A program made the position numbers and the translations under genes. The notes under the pieces are model-generated. The model ran no database searches and was not told where the DNA came from. It saw only the letters and a list, made by a program, of their open reading frames with translations. A stretch of DNA of 64,000 bases from Microvirga arvi (GTDB taxonomy: Bacteria > Pseudomonadota > Alphaproteobacteria > Rhizobiales > Beijerinckiaceae): NCBI RefSeq assembly GCF_016892765.1, contig NZ_JAFEMD010000010.1:1-64000 (forward strand). The letters run 5' to 3'. Numbering within the stretch: the stretch's first letter is position 1; every line of letters starts with the position of its first letter. This document shows, piece after piece, positions 26,584 to 38,092 of this stretch.

Positions 26584-28059
26584 CTACTCGATCCCGAGCT
26601 TCTTCTTCAGGATCTCGTTGAGAGCCTGCGGGTTGGCCTTGCCGCCGGTGGCCTTCATGGTCTGGCCGACGAACCAGCCGAGCAGCGTGGGCTTCGCCTT
26701 CGCCTGCTCTACCTTGTCGGGGTTGGCGGCGATGATCTCGTCCACGGCCTTCTCGATGGCGCCGGTGTCGGTCACCTGCTTCATGCCGCGCTTTTCCACG
26801 ATCTCGCGCGGGTCGCCGCCTTCGGTGAACACGATCTCGAACAGGTCCTTGGCGATCTTGCCGGAGATCACGTTCTCGCCGATGAGCTCGATGATGGCAC
26901 CGAGCTGCGCGGCCGAGACCGGCGTCTCCGAGATGTCCTTGCCTTCCTTGTTCAGGCGGCCGAACAATTCGTTGATGATCCAATTCGCGGCGGCTTTGCC
27001 GTCGCGGCCCTTCGCTACCTCCTCGAAGAAGTCGGCAGAGGCGCGCTCGGCCACTAGAACGCTCGCGTCGTAGGACTGGAGGCCGTAATCGGCCATGAAG
27101 CGGGCCTTCTTCTCGTCGGGCAGTTCCGGCAGGTGCTGGGCGAGATCGTCCACATAGGCCTGGTCGAATTCGAGCGGCAGCAGGTCCGGATCGGGGAAGT
27201 AGCGGTAATCGTGCGCCTCTTCCTTGGAGCGCATGGAGCGCGTCTCGCCCTTGCCGGGATCGAAGAGACGGGTCTCCTGATCGATCGTTCCGCCATCCTC
27301 GATGATCGCGATCTGGCGGCGCGCCTCGACCTCGATGGCTTGGCCGATGAAGCGGATGGAATTGACGTTCTTGATCTCGCAGCGCGTGCCGAGCTCCTCG
27401 CCGGGGCGGCGCACGGAGACGTTCACGTCGGCACGGAGACTGCCCTTGTCCATGTCGCCGTCGCAGGTGCCGAGATAGCGCAGGATCGTGCGCAGCTTGG
27501 TCACGTAGGCGCGCGCCTCGTCGGCCGAGCGCAGGTCGGGCTTCGACACGATTTCCATCAGCGCCACGCCAGAGCGGTTGAGATCGACGAAGCTCAAGGT
27601 GGGGTGCAGGTCGTGGATCGACTTTCCGGCATCCTGCTCGAGATGCAGGCGCTCGATGCGCACGGTAATGGTTTCGCCGGTCTCCGGCACGTCCACGATG
27701 ACCTCGCCCTCGCCCACGATGGGGCTTTTGTACTGGCTGATCTGGTAGCCCTGCGGCAAGTCCGGATAGAAGTAGTTCTTGCGGTCGAAGGTGCTGCGCA
27801 GGTTGATCTCGGCCTTGAGGCCCAGTCCAGTGCGGATGGCCTGGCGCACGCATTCCTCGTTGATCACGGGCAGCATGCCGGGCATGGCCGCATCCACGAG
27901 GGAAACGTGGCTGTTCGGATCGCCGCCGAAGGCCGTCGAAGCGCCGGAGAACAGCTTGGCCTGGCTCGTCACCTGGGCATGGATCTCCATGCCGATGACG
28001 ATTTCCCAATCGCCTGTCGCGCCCTTGATGAGCTTCTTAGGGTTGACCGGAGCGTTCAT
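26584..28059 (-). CDS. gatB: Asp-tRNA(Asn)/Glu-tRNA(Gln) amidotransferase subunit B
   Basis: This 491-aa subunit binds misacylated tRNA and phosphorylates its carboxyl group for transamidation. The GatB catalytic domain is clear ([42 protein letters not shown]), followed by the helical and YqeY-like tail ending [18 protein letters not shown]. The frame is open to 28125, but [13 protein letters not shown] at 28059 is the normal start. gatB lies 1.5 kb from gatA rather than adjacent to it, with three small genes inserted between them. Confidence 0.96.
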   Translation of the reverse strand: MNAPVNPKKLIKGATGDWEIVIGMEIHAQVTSQAKLFSGASTAFGGDPNSHVSLVDAAMPGMLPVINEECVRQAIRTGLGLKAEINLRSTFDRKNYFYPDLPQGYQISQYKSPIVGEGEVIVDVPETGETITVRIERLHLEQDAGKSIHDLHPTLSFVDLNRSGVALMEIVSKPDLRSADEARAYVTKLRTILRYLGTCDGDMDKGSLRADVNVSVRRPGEELGTRCEIKNVNSIRFIGQAIEVEARRQIAIIEDGGTIDQETRLFDPGKGETRSMRSKEEAHDYRYFPDPDLLPLEFDQAYVDDLAQHLPELPDEKKARFMADYGLQSYDASVLVAERASADFFEEVAKGRDGKAAANWIINELFGRLNKEGKDISETPVSAAQLGAIIELIGENVISGKIAKDLFEIVFTEGGDPREIVEKRGMKQVTDTGAIEKAVDEIIAANPDKVEQAKAKPTLLGWFVGQTMKATGGKANPQALNEILKKKLGIE

Positions 28060-28282
28060 GAGCCTCGCGCCTTTATTCTCTCGCCGTTTGTAGCCCGGAG
28101 TACGAGCGGCGCTTGAACCGGTCAACCCCCTTTCAGGATGAACAGGCGTTCAGATTGGTAACCCAATTGTTAAGATGAGAAATAATTTATGCACAGATAT
28201 CGAAAATAATTGCCACGCTGCGATGAAACCGCTCTCCGCATTCGGCGTTGTTCGGGAGGTAAAACGGTCAAGGAGCTTTAAA

Positions 28283-28606
28283 ATGGCTATGGATCCCATG
28301 GATCGCGAACCCAACGTCTACAATCGCGAGACCAATGTCTACGATAACACCGGGCGTGGTTCGAACACTCTTGCCTACGTGATTGGCGGTCTTGTTATCG
28401 CGCTCGGTCTGCTCGCCTTCCTCTTCTATGATGGCGGCAGCAACGAGCCGAGCACCACCGGCAGCACCGCCACCCAGACGGAAAGCACGGCGCCGCGTAC
28501 GGGTTCCGGCGCGACCGGCGGTTCCTCGACCGCTCCGGCAAGCCCGGCTGCCCCGATGACTCCGGCTCCGGCTGCTCCGGCCGCCCCTGCCGCCCCGAAG
28601 CAGTAA
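28283..28606 (+). CDS. Small single-pass protein with Pro/Ala/Thr-rich tail
   Basis: This is a 107-aa protein. Residues 1-28 are polar with a duplicated NVYNRETNVYDN motif, and residues 30-48 form one transmembrane helix (LAYVIGGLVIALGLLAFLF). The rest is a low-complexity Ser/Thr then Ala/Pro-rich tail (repeats of APAAP). It is probably an inner-membrane protein with a periplasmic linker-like tail; the function is unknown. AAGGAG sits 8 bp before the ATG at 28283, and a good intrinsic terminator follows, so it is a convincing single gene. Confidence 0.65.
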   Translation: MAMDPMDREPNVYNRETNVYDNTGRGSNTLAYVIGGLVIALGLLAFLFYDGGSNEPSTTGSTATQTESTAPRTGSGATGGSSTAPASPAAPMTPAPAAPAAPAAPKQ

Positions 28607-28631
28607 TCACGTCTCGCGTTACACTGCGCGG

Positions 28632-28666
28632 ATGGGCCTGACCCCCGGTCGGGCCCATTCCTTTTG
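28632..28666 (+). terminator. Intrinsic terminator
   Basis: The stem is ATGGGCC-GAC / GTC-GGGCCCAT with loop CCCCCG and a TTCCTTTT tail, starting 26 bp after the stop of the small membrane protein. Confidence 0.7.
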
Positions 28667-28762
28667 GCTGCATCGCGTGTGCGCTGCTGAGGAACCAAGC
28701 GGAAGCTTGAGCAATTTCGCTTGAGGGATTTCCCTGCCCGACAGCAGCTCAGGAGCGATGAG

Positions 28763-29290
28763 ATGGCGAACAAATCGAGTTTCAGCCCGGAAGAATGGTC
28801 CCGCCTCGTTGCAAGCCCGGTGGTTGCCAGCATGGCGATCACAGCCGCCGATCCGGGTGGGCTCTGGAGCCTGCTGCAGGAATCGATGTCCAGCGGCTGG
28901 GCCCTGCTCGAGGCCAAGCAGAATGCTCAGGCCAACCCGCTCGTGAAGGCGGTCGCCGACGACATCAGCAACACCGAGACCCGGAACGCGGTTCAGGCAT
29001 CTTTCCAGGCCCAGTTCAAGGGCAGCCAGTTCGCCGACATCAAGCGCAAGGCCATCGAGGAGCTTCACGCCGTTTCGACGCTCCTCGACACCAAGGCGCC
29101 CGACGAGGCCGCCGCCTTCAAATCCTGGCTATTTAGTGTCGCCCGGAAATCGGCCGAGGCTGGCAAGGAGGGGGGCTTCCTCGGATTCGGAGGTGTGGCC
29201 GTGAGTGATGCCGAGAAGGCGACCCTGGGAGAGATCGCCACAGCGCTCGGCAACCCGGCGGGTGCCGGCGCGGGGATCGCCGAGACCTAA
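28763..29290 (+). CDS. Conserved hypothetical protein, 175 aa
   Basis: This is an Ala-rich, mostly helical soluble protein without a signal peptide. It opens with FSPEEWSRLVASPVVASMAI and has a glycine-rich patch (GGFLGFGGVAVS) before the last helix (DAEKATLGEIATALG). The WxxLxxSPxxAxxAI start is a pattern often seen in uncharacterised alphaproteobacterial proteins; no function is assigned. The ATG at 28763 follows AGGAG at 9 bp spacing. Its stop overlaps by four bases the stop of the minus-strand membrane protein. Confidence 0.65.
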   Translation: MANKSSFSPEEWSRLVASPVVASMAITAADPGGLWSLLQESMSSGWALLEAKQNAQANPLVKAVADDISNTETRNAVQASFQAQFKGSQFADIKRKAIEELHAVSTLLDTKAPDEAAAFKSWLFSVARKSAEAGKEGGFLGFGGVAVSDAEKATLGEIATALGNPAGAGAGIAET

Positions 29291-29591
29291 CCCTTGGCCA
29301 ATCGGCGGGCGGCATAGGCGCCGCTCGCCCAGATCATGGCGGCCACGAAGCGCACGGGAAACAGCGTCAGCGCATCCGAACGCACAGGCGCGATCCAGGG
29401 CAGGCCCATGCTGCTGATGGCCCAGGACACGAGAACCGATACGGCCAAGGCCACCATGCCGACGATCATCACCTTGCCGAACTGGTCGGCCTTCCATCCG
29501 AGCCAGACCGCGATGAGGACCAGAACCGGATCGAAGGCGGCCGGCAGCCAGTCCCATAGGGTGACGATGGGAACGGTCGGATGCACGTCGC

Positions 29592-29595
<4 letters not shown>
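29287..29595 (-). CDS. Small membrane protein translationally coupled to gatA
   Basis: This 102-aa protein has three hydrophobic segments (about 18-31, 37-58 and a less hydrophobic one near 78-95). It starts at GTG 29595, overlapping the gatA TGA (GTGA), so it is almost certainly translated with gatA. Composition and codon use are normal. No family is recognised; it may simply be a passenger of the gat operon. It ends 4 bp inside the convergent hypothetical gene. Confidence 0.65.
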
Positions 29596-31106
<1,511 letters not shown>

Positions 31107-31128
31107 TGGACTGGATCTCTTTAATCGA

Positions 31129-31210
31129 CGTCATGGCCGGGCTTGTCCCGGCCATCCACGCCTTATTCTGCGGGAGATCCCCGGGTCGCGCTGCGCTTGC
31201 CCGGGGATGG
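31129..31210. repeat. Palindromic repeat between gatC and gatA
   Basis: The left arm is CGTCATGGCCGGGCTTGTCC; the right arm is GGGAGATCCCCGGG...GCCCGGGGATGG. It occupies most of the gatC-gatA gap, an unusual place because the two genes are expected to be co-transcribed. Confidence 0.7.
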
Positions 31211-31228
31211 TCGAGTAAGGCGACCGCC

Positions 31229-31516
31229 TTATTCGACCACTTTCGGAACCAGGAAGAAGTTGTCTTCCGTGGCGGGGGCGTTCCGGACGATCTTGTCCGC
31301 GTCGCCGCCATCCGTCACGCCGTCCTGGCGCTTCTTCATGACCATGGGAGTGACGGAGGTCATCGGCTCCACGCCGTCCACGTTCACCTCGTTGAGTTGC
31401 TCGACGAAGGCGAGGATCGCGTTGAGTTCGCCCTGGAGATGAGGCACCTCCGCATCCGTCACGGCAATGCGTGCCAGATGGGCGATGCGGCGGACCGTTT
31501 TCTCATCGACCGACAT
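31229..31516 (-). CDS. gatC: Asp-tRNA(Asn)/Glu-tRNA(Gln) amidotransferase subunit C
   Basis: This 95-aa wrapping subunit stabilises the GatA-GatB pair. It has the family pattern: [15 protein letters not shown] at the N-terminus, [20 protein letters not shown] in the middle and [11 protein letters not shown]...[20 protein letters not shown] at the end, the loop that threads between the subunits. It is the first gene of the gat transcript on the minus strand. With gatA and gatB in view, this organism makes Gln-tRNA or Asn-tRNA by transamidation. Confidence 0.95.
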   Translation of the reverse strand: MSVDEKTVRRIAHLARIAVTDAEVPHLQGELNAILAFVEQLNEVNVDGVEPMTSVTPMVMKKRQDGVTDGGDADKIVRNAPATEDNFFLVPKVVE

Positions 31517-31607
31517 GAATGGTCATACCCCTTGGAAATAGCTTTCGCGGGCTATAGCACCCGCCTGCGCCGGGGGGCAACGGCGGATGTGGGGGCATAA
31601 CGCGCCT

Positions 31608-31801
31608 CACTGCCGTTCCCGGCCGCAGCGTCGGCGTAGGGGAAGGGAAACCAGAGCGCTGAGCATGGAGTTGATCCCCTTCCCTCGCTGCGCTCGCCGG
31701 GGATGACACCTACCACGTCATGACCGGACTTGTTCCGGCCATCCACCTCTTCAACCCACGGCAAAGACGTGGATCCCCGGGAACAAGCCCGGGGATGACG
31801 C
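31608..31801. repeat. Two adjacent palindromic repeats
   Basis: The repeat at 31608-31709 pairs CCGTTCCCGGCCGCAGCG with CGCTGCGCTCGCCGGGGATG. The repeat at 31717-31801 pairs CGTCATGACCGGACTTGTTC with GGGAACAAGCCCGGGGATGA. They fill the gap between gatC and the hydrolase 3' end. Confidence 0.75.
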
Positions 31802-31814
31802 GAAGAGTTATGTC

Positions 31815-32516
31815 TTACACCGTCACGCCCACCGTCTTGTGCGGCACCACGACCTGGATGCCCTTCCCCTCCATGGCGGCCACGAAGCGGTCCGCATTGG
31901 GCAGGATCAGGGGGAAGGAGCCGTAATGGCACGGGATGACCGCCTTCGCGCCGCTGAAATAGCGCTGGATCGCCAATGCTGCGACCTCCGGGCCCATGGT
32001 GAAGCGGTCGCCGATGGGAACGATCACGACGTCAGGCTTATGGATCTCGGCAATCAGGGCCATGTCGCCGAATATGTCGGTGTCGCCCATATGGTAGACG
32101 GTCGGCTCGTTCAGCGCCTTGACGATGATGCCGTTGGCGCTGCCCAAGGGGAAATTCACATCCATCTCCACGAGCCCCGACGAGTGGTCGGCCCGCACCA
32201 GGGTCACGGTAAATCCCCCCTGCCCGGTGGTGCCGCCGGTGTTCATCGGATCGAAATGCTCAAGCCCCTGCTTGGCCAGGTACATGCAGAGCTCGAAGTT
32301 CGTGACCACCTTGGCGCCCGTCGCTTTCGCGATCTCCAGGGTATCGCCCACATGGTCGCCATGCCCGTGGGTGAGGAGAATATGAGAGATGCCCCCGATG
32401 ATCTTGTCCCTATCGCCCTCGAAACCCGGATTGCCCGTGAAGAAGGGATCGATGAGCACGGCCTTGCCGGCGAAATCGAGCCGGAAGGCGGAATGGCCGA
32501 ACCACGTGATTTTCAT
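31815..32516 (-). CDS. Metal-dependent hydrolase, metallo-beta-lactamase fold (UPF0173)
   Basis: This 233-aa protein carries the MBL zinc motif His50-x-His52-x-Asp54-His55 ([12 protein letters not shown]). Further ligands are in [17 protein letters not shown] and [10 protein letters not shown]. The N-terminal [13 protein letters not shown] is the UPF0173 signature. It is a presumed cytoplasmic hydrolase of unknown substrate, and RNase or lactonase activity should not be assumed. The ATG at 32516 is the family start; the open frame to 32618 is not conserved-looking. It is divergent from the sugar transporter operon. Confidence 0.9.
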   Translation of the reverse strand: MKITWFGHSAFRLDFAGKAVLIDPFFTGNPGFEGDRDKIIGGISHILLTHGHGDHVGDTLEIAKATGAKVVTNFELCMYLAKQGLEHFDPMNTGGTTGQGGFTVTLVRADHSSGLVEMDVNFPLGSANGIIVKALNEPTVYHMGDTDIFGDMALIAEIHKPDVVIVPIGDRFTMGPEVAALAIQRYFSGAKAVIPCHYGSFPLILPNADRFVAAMEGKGIQVVVPHKTVGVTV

Positions 32517-32646
32517 GAAAGCACCCTCGCTTGTGGCATCATGAAATGGAGCAGCGGTCATCGCCGACCATGCTCCGGAGGAACAAAACGAAGGATCGGG
32601 TTTTAAGAAGCTAAGCAATAAACATCAAGCCTTGAGGAGGATCGCC

Positions 32647-33912
32647 ATGCCACGCCTGATCGCCAGTCTCAGCCTTGCCGCTGGCCTCATCGCCTCCACC
32701 GGCGCCTGGGCGGTGGATATCTCCATCTCGTGCAGCGCGCTCGGCAAGGAATACGAGATCTGCAAGCAGGGTGTGGATTCCTGGGCTCAGCGGACCGGCA
32801 ACACGGTCAAGATCGTCTCGACGCCGAACTCCGCCACCGAGCGTCTCGCCCTCTACCAGCAGCTTCTTGCCGCGGGCGCCGCCGACATCGACGTGTTCCA
32901 GATCGACGTGGTCTGGACCGGCATCCTGGCCGATCACCTCACCGACCTGACCGCCAAGGCGCAGGGCACGATCGACGACCACTTGCCCGCCATGGTCGAG
33001 ACGAGCCGCGTCAACGGCAAGCTGATGGCTATGCCCTGGTTCGCCGATGCGGGCCTGCTCTATTACCGCCAGGACCTCCTCGACAAGTACAAGCGCCCTG
33101 TGCCGCAGACCTGGGCCGACCTCACCGAGACAGCCCGCCTCATCCAGGAGGGCGAGCGCAAGGAGGGACGCGGCGATTTCTGGGGCTATGTCTGGCAGGG
33201 CCGTGCCTATGAGGGCCTGACGACCAATGCGCTCGAATGGATCGCCTCCTTCGGCGGCGGCGCCATCGTCGACGACAAGGGCGAGATCACCATCGAGAAC
33301 CCGAAGGCTGCCGAGGCCCTGAAGACGGCAGCCGGATGGGTCGGCACCATCACGCCCGAGGGCGTGCTCAACTACACGGAGGAGGAATCCCGGGGCGTGT
33401 TCCAGGCCGGCAACGCCGCCTTCATGCGCAACTGGCCCTATGCCTGGGCGCTGGCTCAAGGAGCGGACAGCACCATCAAGGGCAAGGTCGGCATCGCGCC
33501 CCTCCCGAAGGGCGACGCGGACGGGCGCCATGCGGGCACGCTCGGCGGACAGCTTCTCGCCGTCTCCAAGTATTCCAAGAACACCGAGGCCGCGACCGAT
33601 CTGGTGATGACCCTGACAGGACCGCAGGAAGAGAAGCGCCGCGCGGTGGAGGGCTCCTTCAACCCGACCATCGTGTCGCTCTACAGCGATTCCGACATCG
33701 CTAGGGCCAACCCGTTCATCGGCGATCTCGTGGACGTGTTCACCAATGCGGTGGCGCGCCCCGCCACCGTGACGGGCCAGAACTACAACAAGGTCTCGAC
33801 CGAGTTCTTCAACGCGGTGCATCAGGTGCTGTCGAAGCGGGCCGAGCCTGCCCAGGCGCTCAACCGCCTCGACCGTGACCTGAAGCGGATCAAGCGCAAC
33901 GGCTGGCAATAA
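32647..33912 (+). CDS. Sugar ABC transporter substrate-binding protein (trehalose/maltose-like)
   Basis: This 421-aa periplasmic protein has a signal peptide (about residues 1-22, ending TGAWA). The mature start VDISISCSALGKEYEICKQG and STPNSATERLALYQQLLAAG match the rhizobial ThuE-type group of family 1 extracellular solute-binding proteins. The ligand is probably an alpha-glucoside such as trehalose or maltose, but this is inferred from the family. The ATG at 32647 follows GAGGATCGCC; an earlier in-frame start at 32632 is possible. It is the first gene of a four-gene operon (binding protein, two permeases, ATPase) with gaps of 2 to 16 bp or overlaps. Confidence 0.88.
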   Translation: MPRLIASLSLAAGLIASTGAWAVDISISCSALGKEYEICKQGVDSWAQRTGNTVKIVSTPNSATERLALYQQLLAAGAADIDVFQIDVVWTGILADHLTDLTAKAQGTIDDHLPAMVETSRVNGKLMAMPWFADAGLLYYRQDLLDKYKRPVPQTWADLTETARLIQEGERKEGRGDFWGYVWQGRAYEGLTTNALEWIASFGGGAIVDDKGEITIENPKAAEALKTAAGWVGTITPEGVLNYTEEESRGVFQAGNAAFMRNWPYAWALAQGADSTIKGKVGIAPLPKGDADGRHAGTLGGQLLAVSKYSKNTEAATDLVMTLTGPQEEKRRAVEGSFNPTIVSLYSDSDIARANPFIGDLVDVFTNAVARPATVTGQNYNKVSTEFFNAVHQVLSKRAEPAQALNRLDRDLKRIKRNGWQ

Positions 33913-33914
33913 GC

Positions 33915-34886
33915 ATGAGCGGTGCCGTCGCGCAAACCGGCGTTCCGGTGCAGAGCCATGTGCAGGGACGCCGCTCATCGCTGACACGCTCGCGCATCCG
34001 GGCCGCGTGGCTCTTCATCGCACCAAGCCTGATCATCCTCGCGCTCATCGCCGGCTGGCCCCTGGCGCGGACGATCTGGTTCAGCTTCACCGATGCGGAT
34101 CTCAACTCCTTAAGCGACTACGAGTTCATCGGGTTCGAGAACTACCTTGCCAATTACGACGGCGAATGGCTCGGGCTGCTCACGGATCCCGACTGGTGGC
34201 ACTCGGTATGGAATACGGTGTGGTTTACCCTCGTATCGGTCTCCATCGAGACCGTGCTCGGGATCATCGTGGCGCTGATCCTGAATGCCGCTTTCCCGGG
34301 GCGCGGGATCATGCGCGCCATCATTCTCATTCCCTGGGCGATCCCGACCGTGGTCTCGGCCCGCATGTGGAACTGGATGCTGCACGACCAGTTCGGCGTG
34401 ATCAACGACATGCTGCTGCGCCTCGGCCTGATCGCGGCACCGATCACCTGGACCGCAAATCCCGATACGGCGCTGTGGACCGTGGTGATGGTCGATGTGT
34501 GGAAGACGACCCCGTTCATGGCACTCCTCATCCTCGCGGCCCTGCAGATGCTCCCCAGCGATATCTACGAGGCTGCGAAGGTCGACGGCGTGCATCCCGT
34601 GCGCGTGTTCTTCCGCGTGACGCTGCCGCTCATCAAGCCTGCCCTGCTGGTCGCGATCATCTTCCGCGCGCTCGATGCGCTGCGGGTTTTCGATCTCATC
34701 TATGTCCTGACCTCGAACGCGAAGGACACGGCCTCCATGTCGGTCTATGCGCGCCAGCAGCTCGTGGATTTCCAGGAGGTCGGCCTTGGCTCCGCCGCCT
34801 CGACGCTGATCTTTCTCATCATTGCGCTTCTCACCGTCATGACGCTCGCGGCAGGACGCGTGCGGCTCGGGGAGGATCCGCGATGA
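33915..34886 (+). CDS. Sugar ABC transporter permease (ThuF/MalF-like)
   Basis: This 323-aa inner-membrane protein has six main transmembrane helices after a cytoplasmic N-terminal stretch of about 30 residues. The EAA loop that contacts the ATPase is YEAAKVDGVHPVRVFFRVTL. It starts 2 bp after the binding-protein gene and overlaps the second permease (ATGA). It would form a heterodimeric channel with that permease. Confidence 0.9.
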   Translation: MSGAVAQTGVPVQSHVQGRRSSLTRSRIRAAWLFIAPSLIILALIAGWPLARTIWFSFTDADLNSLSDYEFIGFENYLANYDGEWLGLLTDPDWWHSVWNTVWFTLVSVSIETVLGIIVALILNAAFPGRGIMRAIILIPWAIPTVVSARMWNWMLHDQFGVINDMLLRLGLIAAPITWTANPDTALWTVVMVDVWKTTPFMALLILAALQMLPSDIYEAAKVDGVHPVRVFFRVTLPLIKPALLVAIIFRALDALRVFDLIYVLTSNAKDTASMSVYARQQLVDFQEVGLGSAASTLIFLIIALLTVMTLAAGRVRLGEDPR

Positions 34887-35707
34887 AGGCCCTGACCCGC
34901 ATCGGCTTCTGGCTCCTCGTGATCGCCATCGGCCTGTTTGCGATCTTTCCGTTCTACTACGCGATCATCTCGTCCTTCCGCTCCGGCGCGGAGCTGTTCT
35001 CGGTCGCCTACCTGCCGGAGCGGCTCAGTCTCTCGAACTATGTCGCCGTGTTCGACCGGCAGCCCTTCGGCCGGAACATCCTCAACTCCATCATGGTCGC
35101 AGGCTCCGTGGTCGCCGTATCGCTGGGCCTCGGCATCACGGCAGCCTACGCCTTCGGGCGCATCGCTTTTCGCGGCCGCGCGCTCCTGCTCATGACGATC
35201 CTGGCCGTCTCGATGTTCCCGCAGGTCGCGGTGCTGTCGGGCATGTTCGAGCTCATCCGCAGCTTCGGGCTCTACAACACCCTGCCCGGTCTCATCCTCG
35301 CCAATCTCATGCTCACCCTGCCCTTCACGATCTGGGTGCTCACCACCTTCATGCGGGAATTGCCGAAGGAGATCGAGGAGGCGGCCTTCGTCGACGGGGC
35401 GACACCCTGGATCGTGGTGCGGCGCGTGTTCCTGCCGCTCATGGCGCCGGCCGCGGTGACGACGGGGCTTCTCGCCTTCATCGTGTCATGGAACGAGTTT
35501 CTCTTCGCCCTCACCTTCACCCTCACCAACGAGCGCCGCACCGTGCCGCCCGCCATCGCCCTCATGACCGGCTCGACCGCCTACGAGCTGCCCTGGGGCA
35601 CGATCATGGCGGCATCCGTGATCGTAACCCTGCCGATCATCGCCCTGGTGCTCGTGTTCCAGCGCAAGATCGTGGCGGGCCTCACGGCGGGCGCGGTGAA
35701 GGGCTAG
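34883..35707 (+). CDS. Sugar ABC transporter permease (ThuG/MalG-like)
   Basis: This 274-aa inner-membrane protein has six transmembrane helices, and its EAA loop reads [20 protein letters not shown]. The [11 protein letters not shown] and [12 protein letters not shown] blocks are typical of MalG-type subunits. The ATG overlaps the previous permease stop (ATGA). The ATPase gene follows after 16 bp. Confidence 0.9.
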   Translation: MKALTRIGFWLLVIAIGLFAIFPFYYAIISSFRSGAELFSVAYLPERLSLSNYVAVFDRQPFGRNILNSIMVAGSVVAVSLGLGITAAYAFGRIAFRGRALLLMTILAVSMFPQVAVLSGMFELIRSFGLYNTLPGLILANLMLTLPFTIWVLTTFMRELPKEIEEAAFVDGATPWIVVRRVFLPLMAPAAVTTGLLAFIVSWNEFLFALTFTLTNERRTVPPAIALMTGSTAYELPWGTIMAASVIVTLPIIALVLVFQRKIVAGLTAGAVKG

Positions 35708-35723
35708 TCGGGAATGCTGCACA

Positions 35724-36860
35724 ATGGCTGATGTCGTCCTCAAGAATGTCCAGAAATCCTTCGGCAAGGCGAAGGTGATCTACGGGGTCGATCTCGACAT
35801 CCGCGACGGAGAGTTCGTCGTGTTCGTCGGCCCCTCAGGCTGCGGGAAGTCCACGCTCCTGCGCCTGATCGCAGGGCTCGAAGACATCACGGCGGGCGAC
35901 CTCTCCATCGGCGGAGAGCGGGTGAACGACCTCGCGCCCGCCAAGCGCGGCATCGCCATGGTGTTCCAGTCCTACGCGCTCTACCCGCATATGAACGTCT
36001 ACGACAACATGGCGTTCGGCCTGGAGCTGGCTAAGTCCTCCCGTGCCGAGATCGACCGCAAGGTGCGCGAGGCCGCGCGCCTGCTGCAGATCGAGGCGCT
36101 GCTCGACCGCAAGCCGCGTCAGCTCTCCGGCGGCCAGCGCCAGCGCGTCGCCATCGGCCGCGCCATCGTGCGCGACCCGAAGGTGTTTCTCTTCGACGAG
36201 CCGCTCTCCAACCTCGATGCGGCTTTGCGCGTGCAGACCCGCATCGAGATCGCCAAGCTCCACACCGACACCCGCGCGACGATGATCTACGTGACGCATG
36301 ATCAGGTCGAGGCGATGACGCTGGCCGACCGCATCGTGGTGCTCAACGCGGGCCGCGTCGAGCAGGTGGGCTCGCCGCTCGAGCTCTACCATCGTCCGGC
36401 CAACCTGTTCGTCGCGGGCTTCATCGGCTCGCCGCAGATGAACTTCATCGAATGTCGTGTTGCCGGCGTCGGGCCGGACGAGGTGCTTGTGAGCCTGCCC
36501 GGCGGCGGCAGCGTTTCTGTTCCTGTCCTGCCGCACGGCGTCGCCACGGGCGAGAGCATTACGCTCGGCATTCGTCCCGACCATGTCAGGATCAGCCCCG
36601 AAGGCGCTCTCACCGGCCGGGTCGAGCTGGTGGAGGAACTGGGGGAGAACCATCTCCTCTACGTCGATGCAGGCCAGGGCCGCCGTCTCACTGTCCGCGA
36701 GCCTGGCGACGCACGGCACGAGGTGGGCGGCACTGTGAGCCTCGACCTTGCCCGCGAGTTCTGCCACCTGTTCAAAAGCACTGGGGAAGCTTTGCCGTCC
36801 AGAGTCGGCACCACGAACCCGGCTCCCTCCTCCCCCGACTTGGCCAGCCGCGCCGCCTGA
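35724..36860 (+). CDS. Sugar ABC transporter ATP-binding protein (MalK/UgpC/ThuK type)
   Basis: This 378-aa protein contains Walker A GPSGCGKS (36-43), a Q-loop in [12 protein letters not shown], the signature [17 protein letters not shown], Walker [14 protein letters not shown] and the His switch [12 protein letters not shown]-terminal OB-fold TOBE region follows, typical of carbohydrate importers. It energises the two permeases encoded upstream. A Pro/Ser-rich tail of about 25 residues ends the protein. The stop lies 66 bp before ruvX. Confidence 0.93.
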   Translation: MADVVLKNVQKSFGKAKVIYGVDLDIRDGEFVVFVGPSGCGKSTLLRLIAGLEDITAGDLSIGGERVNDLAPAKRGIAMVFQSYALYPHMNVYDNMAFGLELAKSSRAEIDRKVREAARLLQIEALLDRKPRQLSGGQRQRVAIGRAIVRDPKVFLFDEPLSNLDAALRVQTRIEIAKLHTDTRATMIYVTHDQVEAMTLADRIVVLNAGRVEQVGSPLELYHRPANLFVAGFIGSPQMNFIECRVAGVGPDEVLVSLPGGGSVSVPVLPHGVATGESITLGIRPDHVRISPEGALTGRVELVEELGENHLLYVDAGQGRRLTVREPGDARHEVGGTVSLDLAREFCHLFKSTGEALPSRVGTTNPAPSSPDLASRAA

Positions 36861-36925
36861 TCTCGACGCAGGGCGACTTCCTCTATACTGGCTGTATTCC
36901 GGCAGGCTGGACCAGGAGGAAACCC

Positions 36926-37486
36926 ATGATTTCCAAGGACGACGAACTGGTCGCCTTCATCGACGCCCTCTCCCCGCGCGCGCGCCTCATGGGCCTCGAT
37001 CTCGGCACCAAGACCATCGGCCTAGCCCTGTCCGACGTGGAGCAGCGGATCGCGACGCCGCTCGAGACAATCAAACGGGTGAAGTTCACGCCCGACGTGG
37101 GACGCATCAAGGATCTCGCTGCCCGCTACGAAGTCGGCGGGCTCGTCTTCGGCCTGCCGCTCAACATGGACGGCACGGAGGGCCCCCGCTCCCAGGCCAC
37201 CCGCGCCTTCGTACGCAACCTCAAGCCCCTCCTGCCCCTGCCGGTCCTGTTCTGGGACGAGCGCATGTCGACCATGGTGGTGACCCGCACGCTCCTCGAC
37301 GCGGATGCCTCGCGCGCCAAGCGGGCGGACGCGGTGGACAAAATGGCCGCCGCCTACATCCTGCAGGGGGCCCTCGACCGCTATGAGCGGATCGCAGCTG
37401 ACGCGGCAGATGCGGAGGATGAGGCGGCCGCCCGAACGGTCCTCGACATGGAAACGCCGCCCGGAGGCGGCGCGATGGATGAGTAG
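36926..37486 (+). CDS. ruvX: Putative Holliday junction resolvase / pre-16S rRNA nuclease RuvX (YqgF)
   Basis: This 186-aa RNase H-fold protein has the first catalytic acidic residue Asp25 in [17 protein letters not shown], then [10 protein letters not shown], the second in FWDERMST and the third in [15 protein letters not shown]. YqgF matures 16S rRNA 5' ends in E. coli. The C-terminal 35-residue acidic tail is longer than in short homologues. A strong AGGAGGA precedes the ATG at 36926. In rhizobia ruvX is often near gatC; here the sugar transporter and hydrolase lie between them. Confidence 0.9.
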   Translation: MISKDDELVAFIDALSPRARLMGLDLGTKTIGLALSDVEQRIATPLETIKRVKFTPDVGRIKDLAARYEVGGLVFGLPLNMDGTEGPRSQATRAFVRNLKPLLPLPVLFWDERMSTMVVTRTLLDADASRAKRADAVDKMAAAYILQGALDRYERIAADAADAEDEAAARTVLDMETPPGGGAMDE

Positions 37487-37537
37487 CACGAGGTTTGGCC
37501 GCATCCGGCGCGAGGACGAATCCGGCTTCACTCGAGC

Positions 37538-38092
37538 CTACAGCATGCCGAAATCCTTGTAGGTCAGCTTGAGGTTCGCATCAAGCTGGGCGAACTGTAC
37601 CGCAGCCTTCGGTCCTGTCCCATCCGCGTCGTAGTAAAGGGCACCCGTATTGTTATCGTAGATGAGGCGATCGTTCGAATCGTGAGCGCTGGAACCTGTC
37701 CAGAAAGCGGATGACGAGATGTAGCCTTTGGAATTGGCGGAGATCTTGAAGATCTTCTTGGAAAGGGCAATCGAGTCGTATTTGACGCTGAAATCGTCGA
37801 TGACGTCGATGTTGCTGCCCGACGGCCTCGTATCGAAACCGAAATAGTCATAGCCGGCGCCGCCGATCAGCGTGTCTTGTCCCAGACCGCCGCTGAGAAA
37901 GTCGTTCCCGGTTCCCCCATCGATCTTGTCATTGCCGGATCCGGCATCGATGATATCGACCCCGCCCTTCCCCCAGAGGGTGTCATTCCCCCCGGCGCCG
38001 GCAAGAACATTGGCGCGGTTGTCGCCATAGACCTTGTCACTGCTGGACGTTCCTACAGCCACACCTTCGCTGTTAACTCTTCTCGTCGCCAT
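37538..38092 (-). CDS. Small RTX calcium-binding protein with type I secretion-like tail
   Basis: This is a 184-aa protein. Residues 18-85 hold about five Gly/Asp nonapeptides (GGNDTLWGKGG, GSGNDKIDGGTGNDFL, GGAGYDYFGF). The rest is a serralysin-like C-terminal domain (FDTRPSGSNIDVIDDFSVKY, NNTGALYYDADGTG) ending in YKDFGML. It has no other domain and no Sec signal, so it appears to be a bare RTX module exported by a type I system encoded elsewhere. The tail is paralogous to that of the protein at 1-434. Base composition is lower in GC than its neighbours. Confidence 0.8.
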   Translation of the reverse strand: MATRRVNSEGVAVGTSSSDKVYGDNRANVLAGAGGNDTLWGKGGVDIIDAGSGNDKIDGGTGNDFLSGGLGQDTLIGGAGYDYFGFDTRPSGSNIDVIDDFSVKYDSIALSKKIFKISANSKGYISSSAFWTGSSAHDSNDRLIYDNNTGALYYDADGTGPKAAVQFAQLDANLKLTYKDFGML

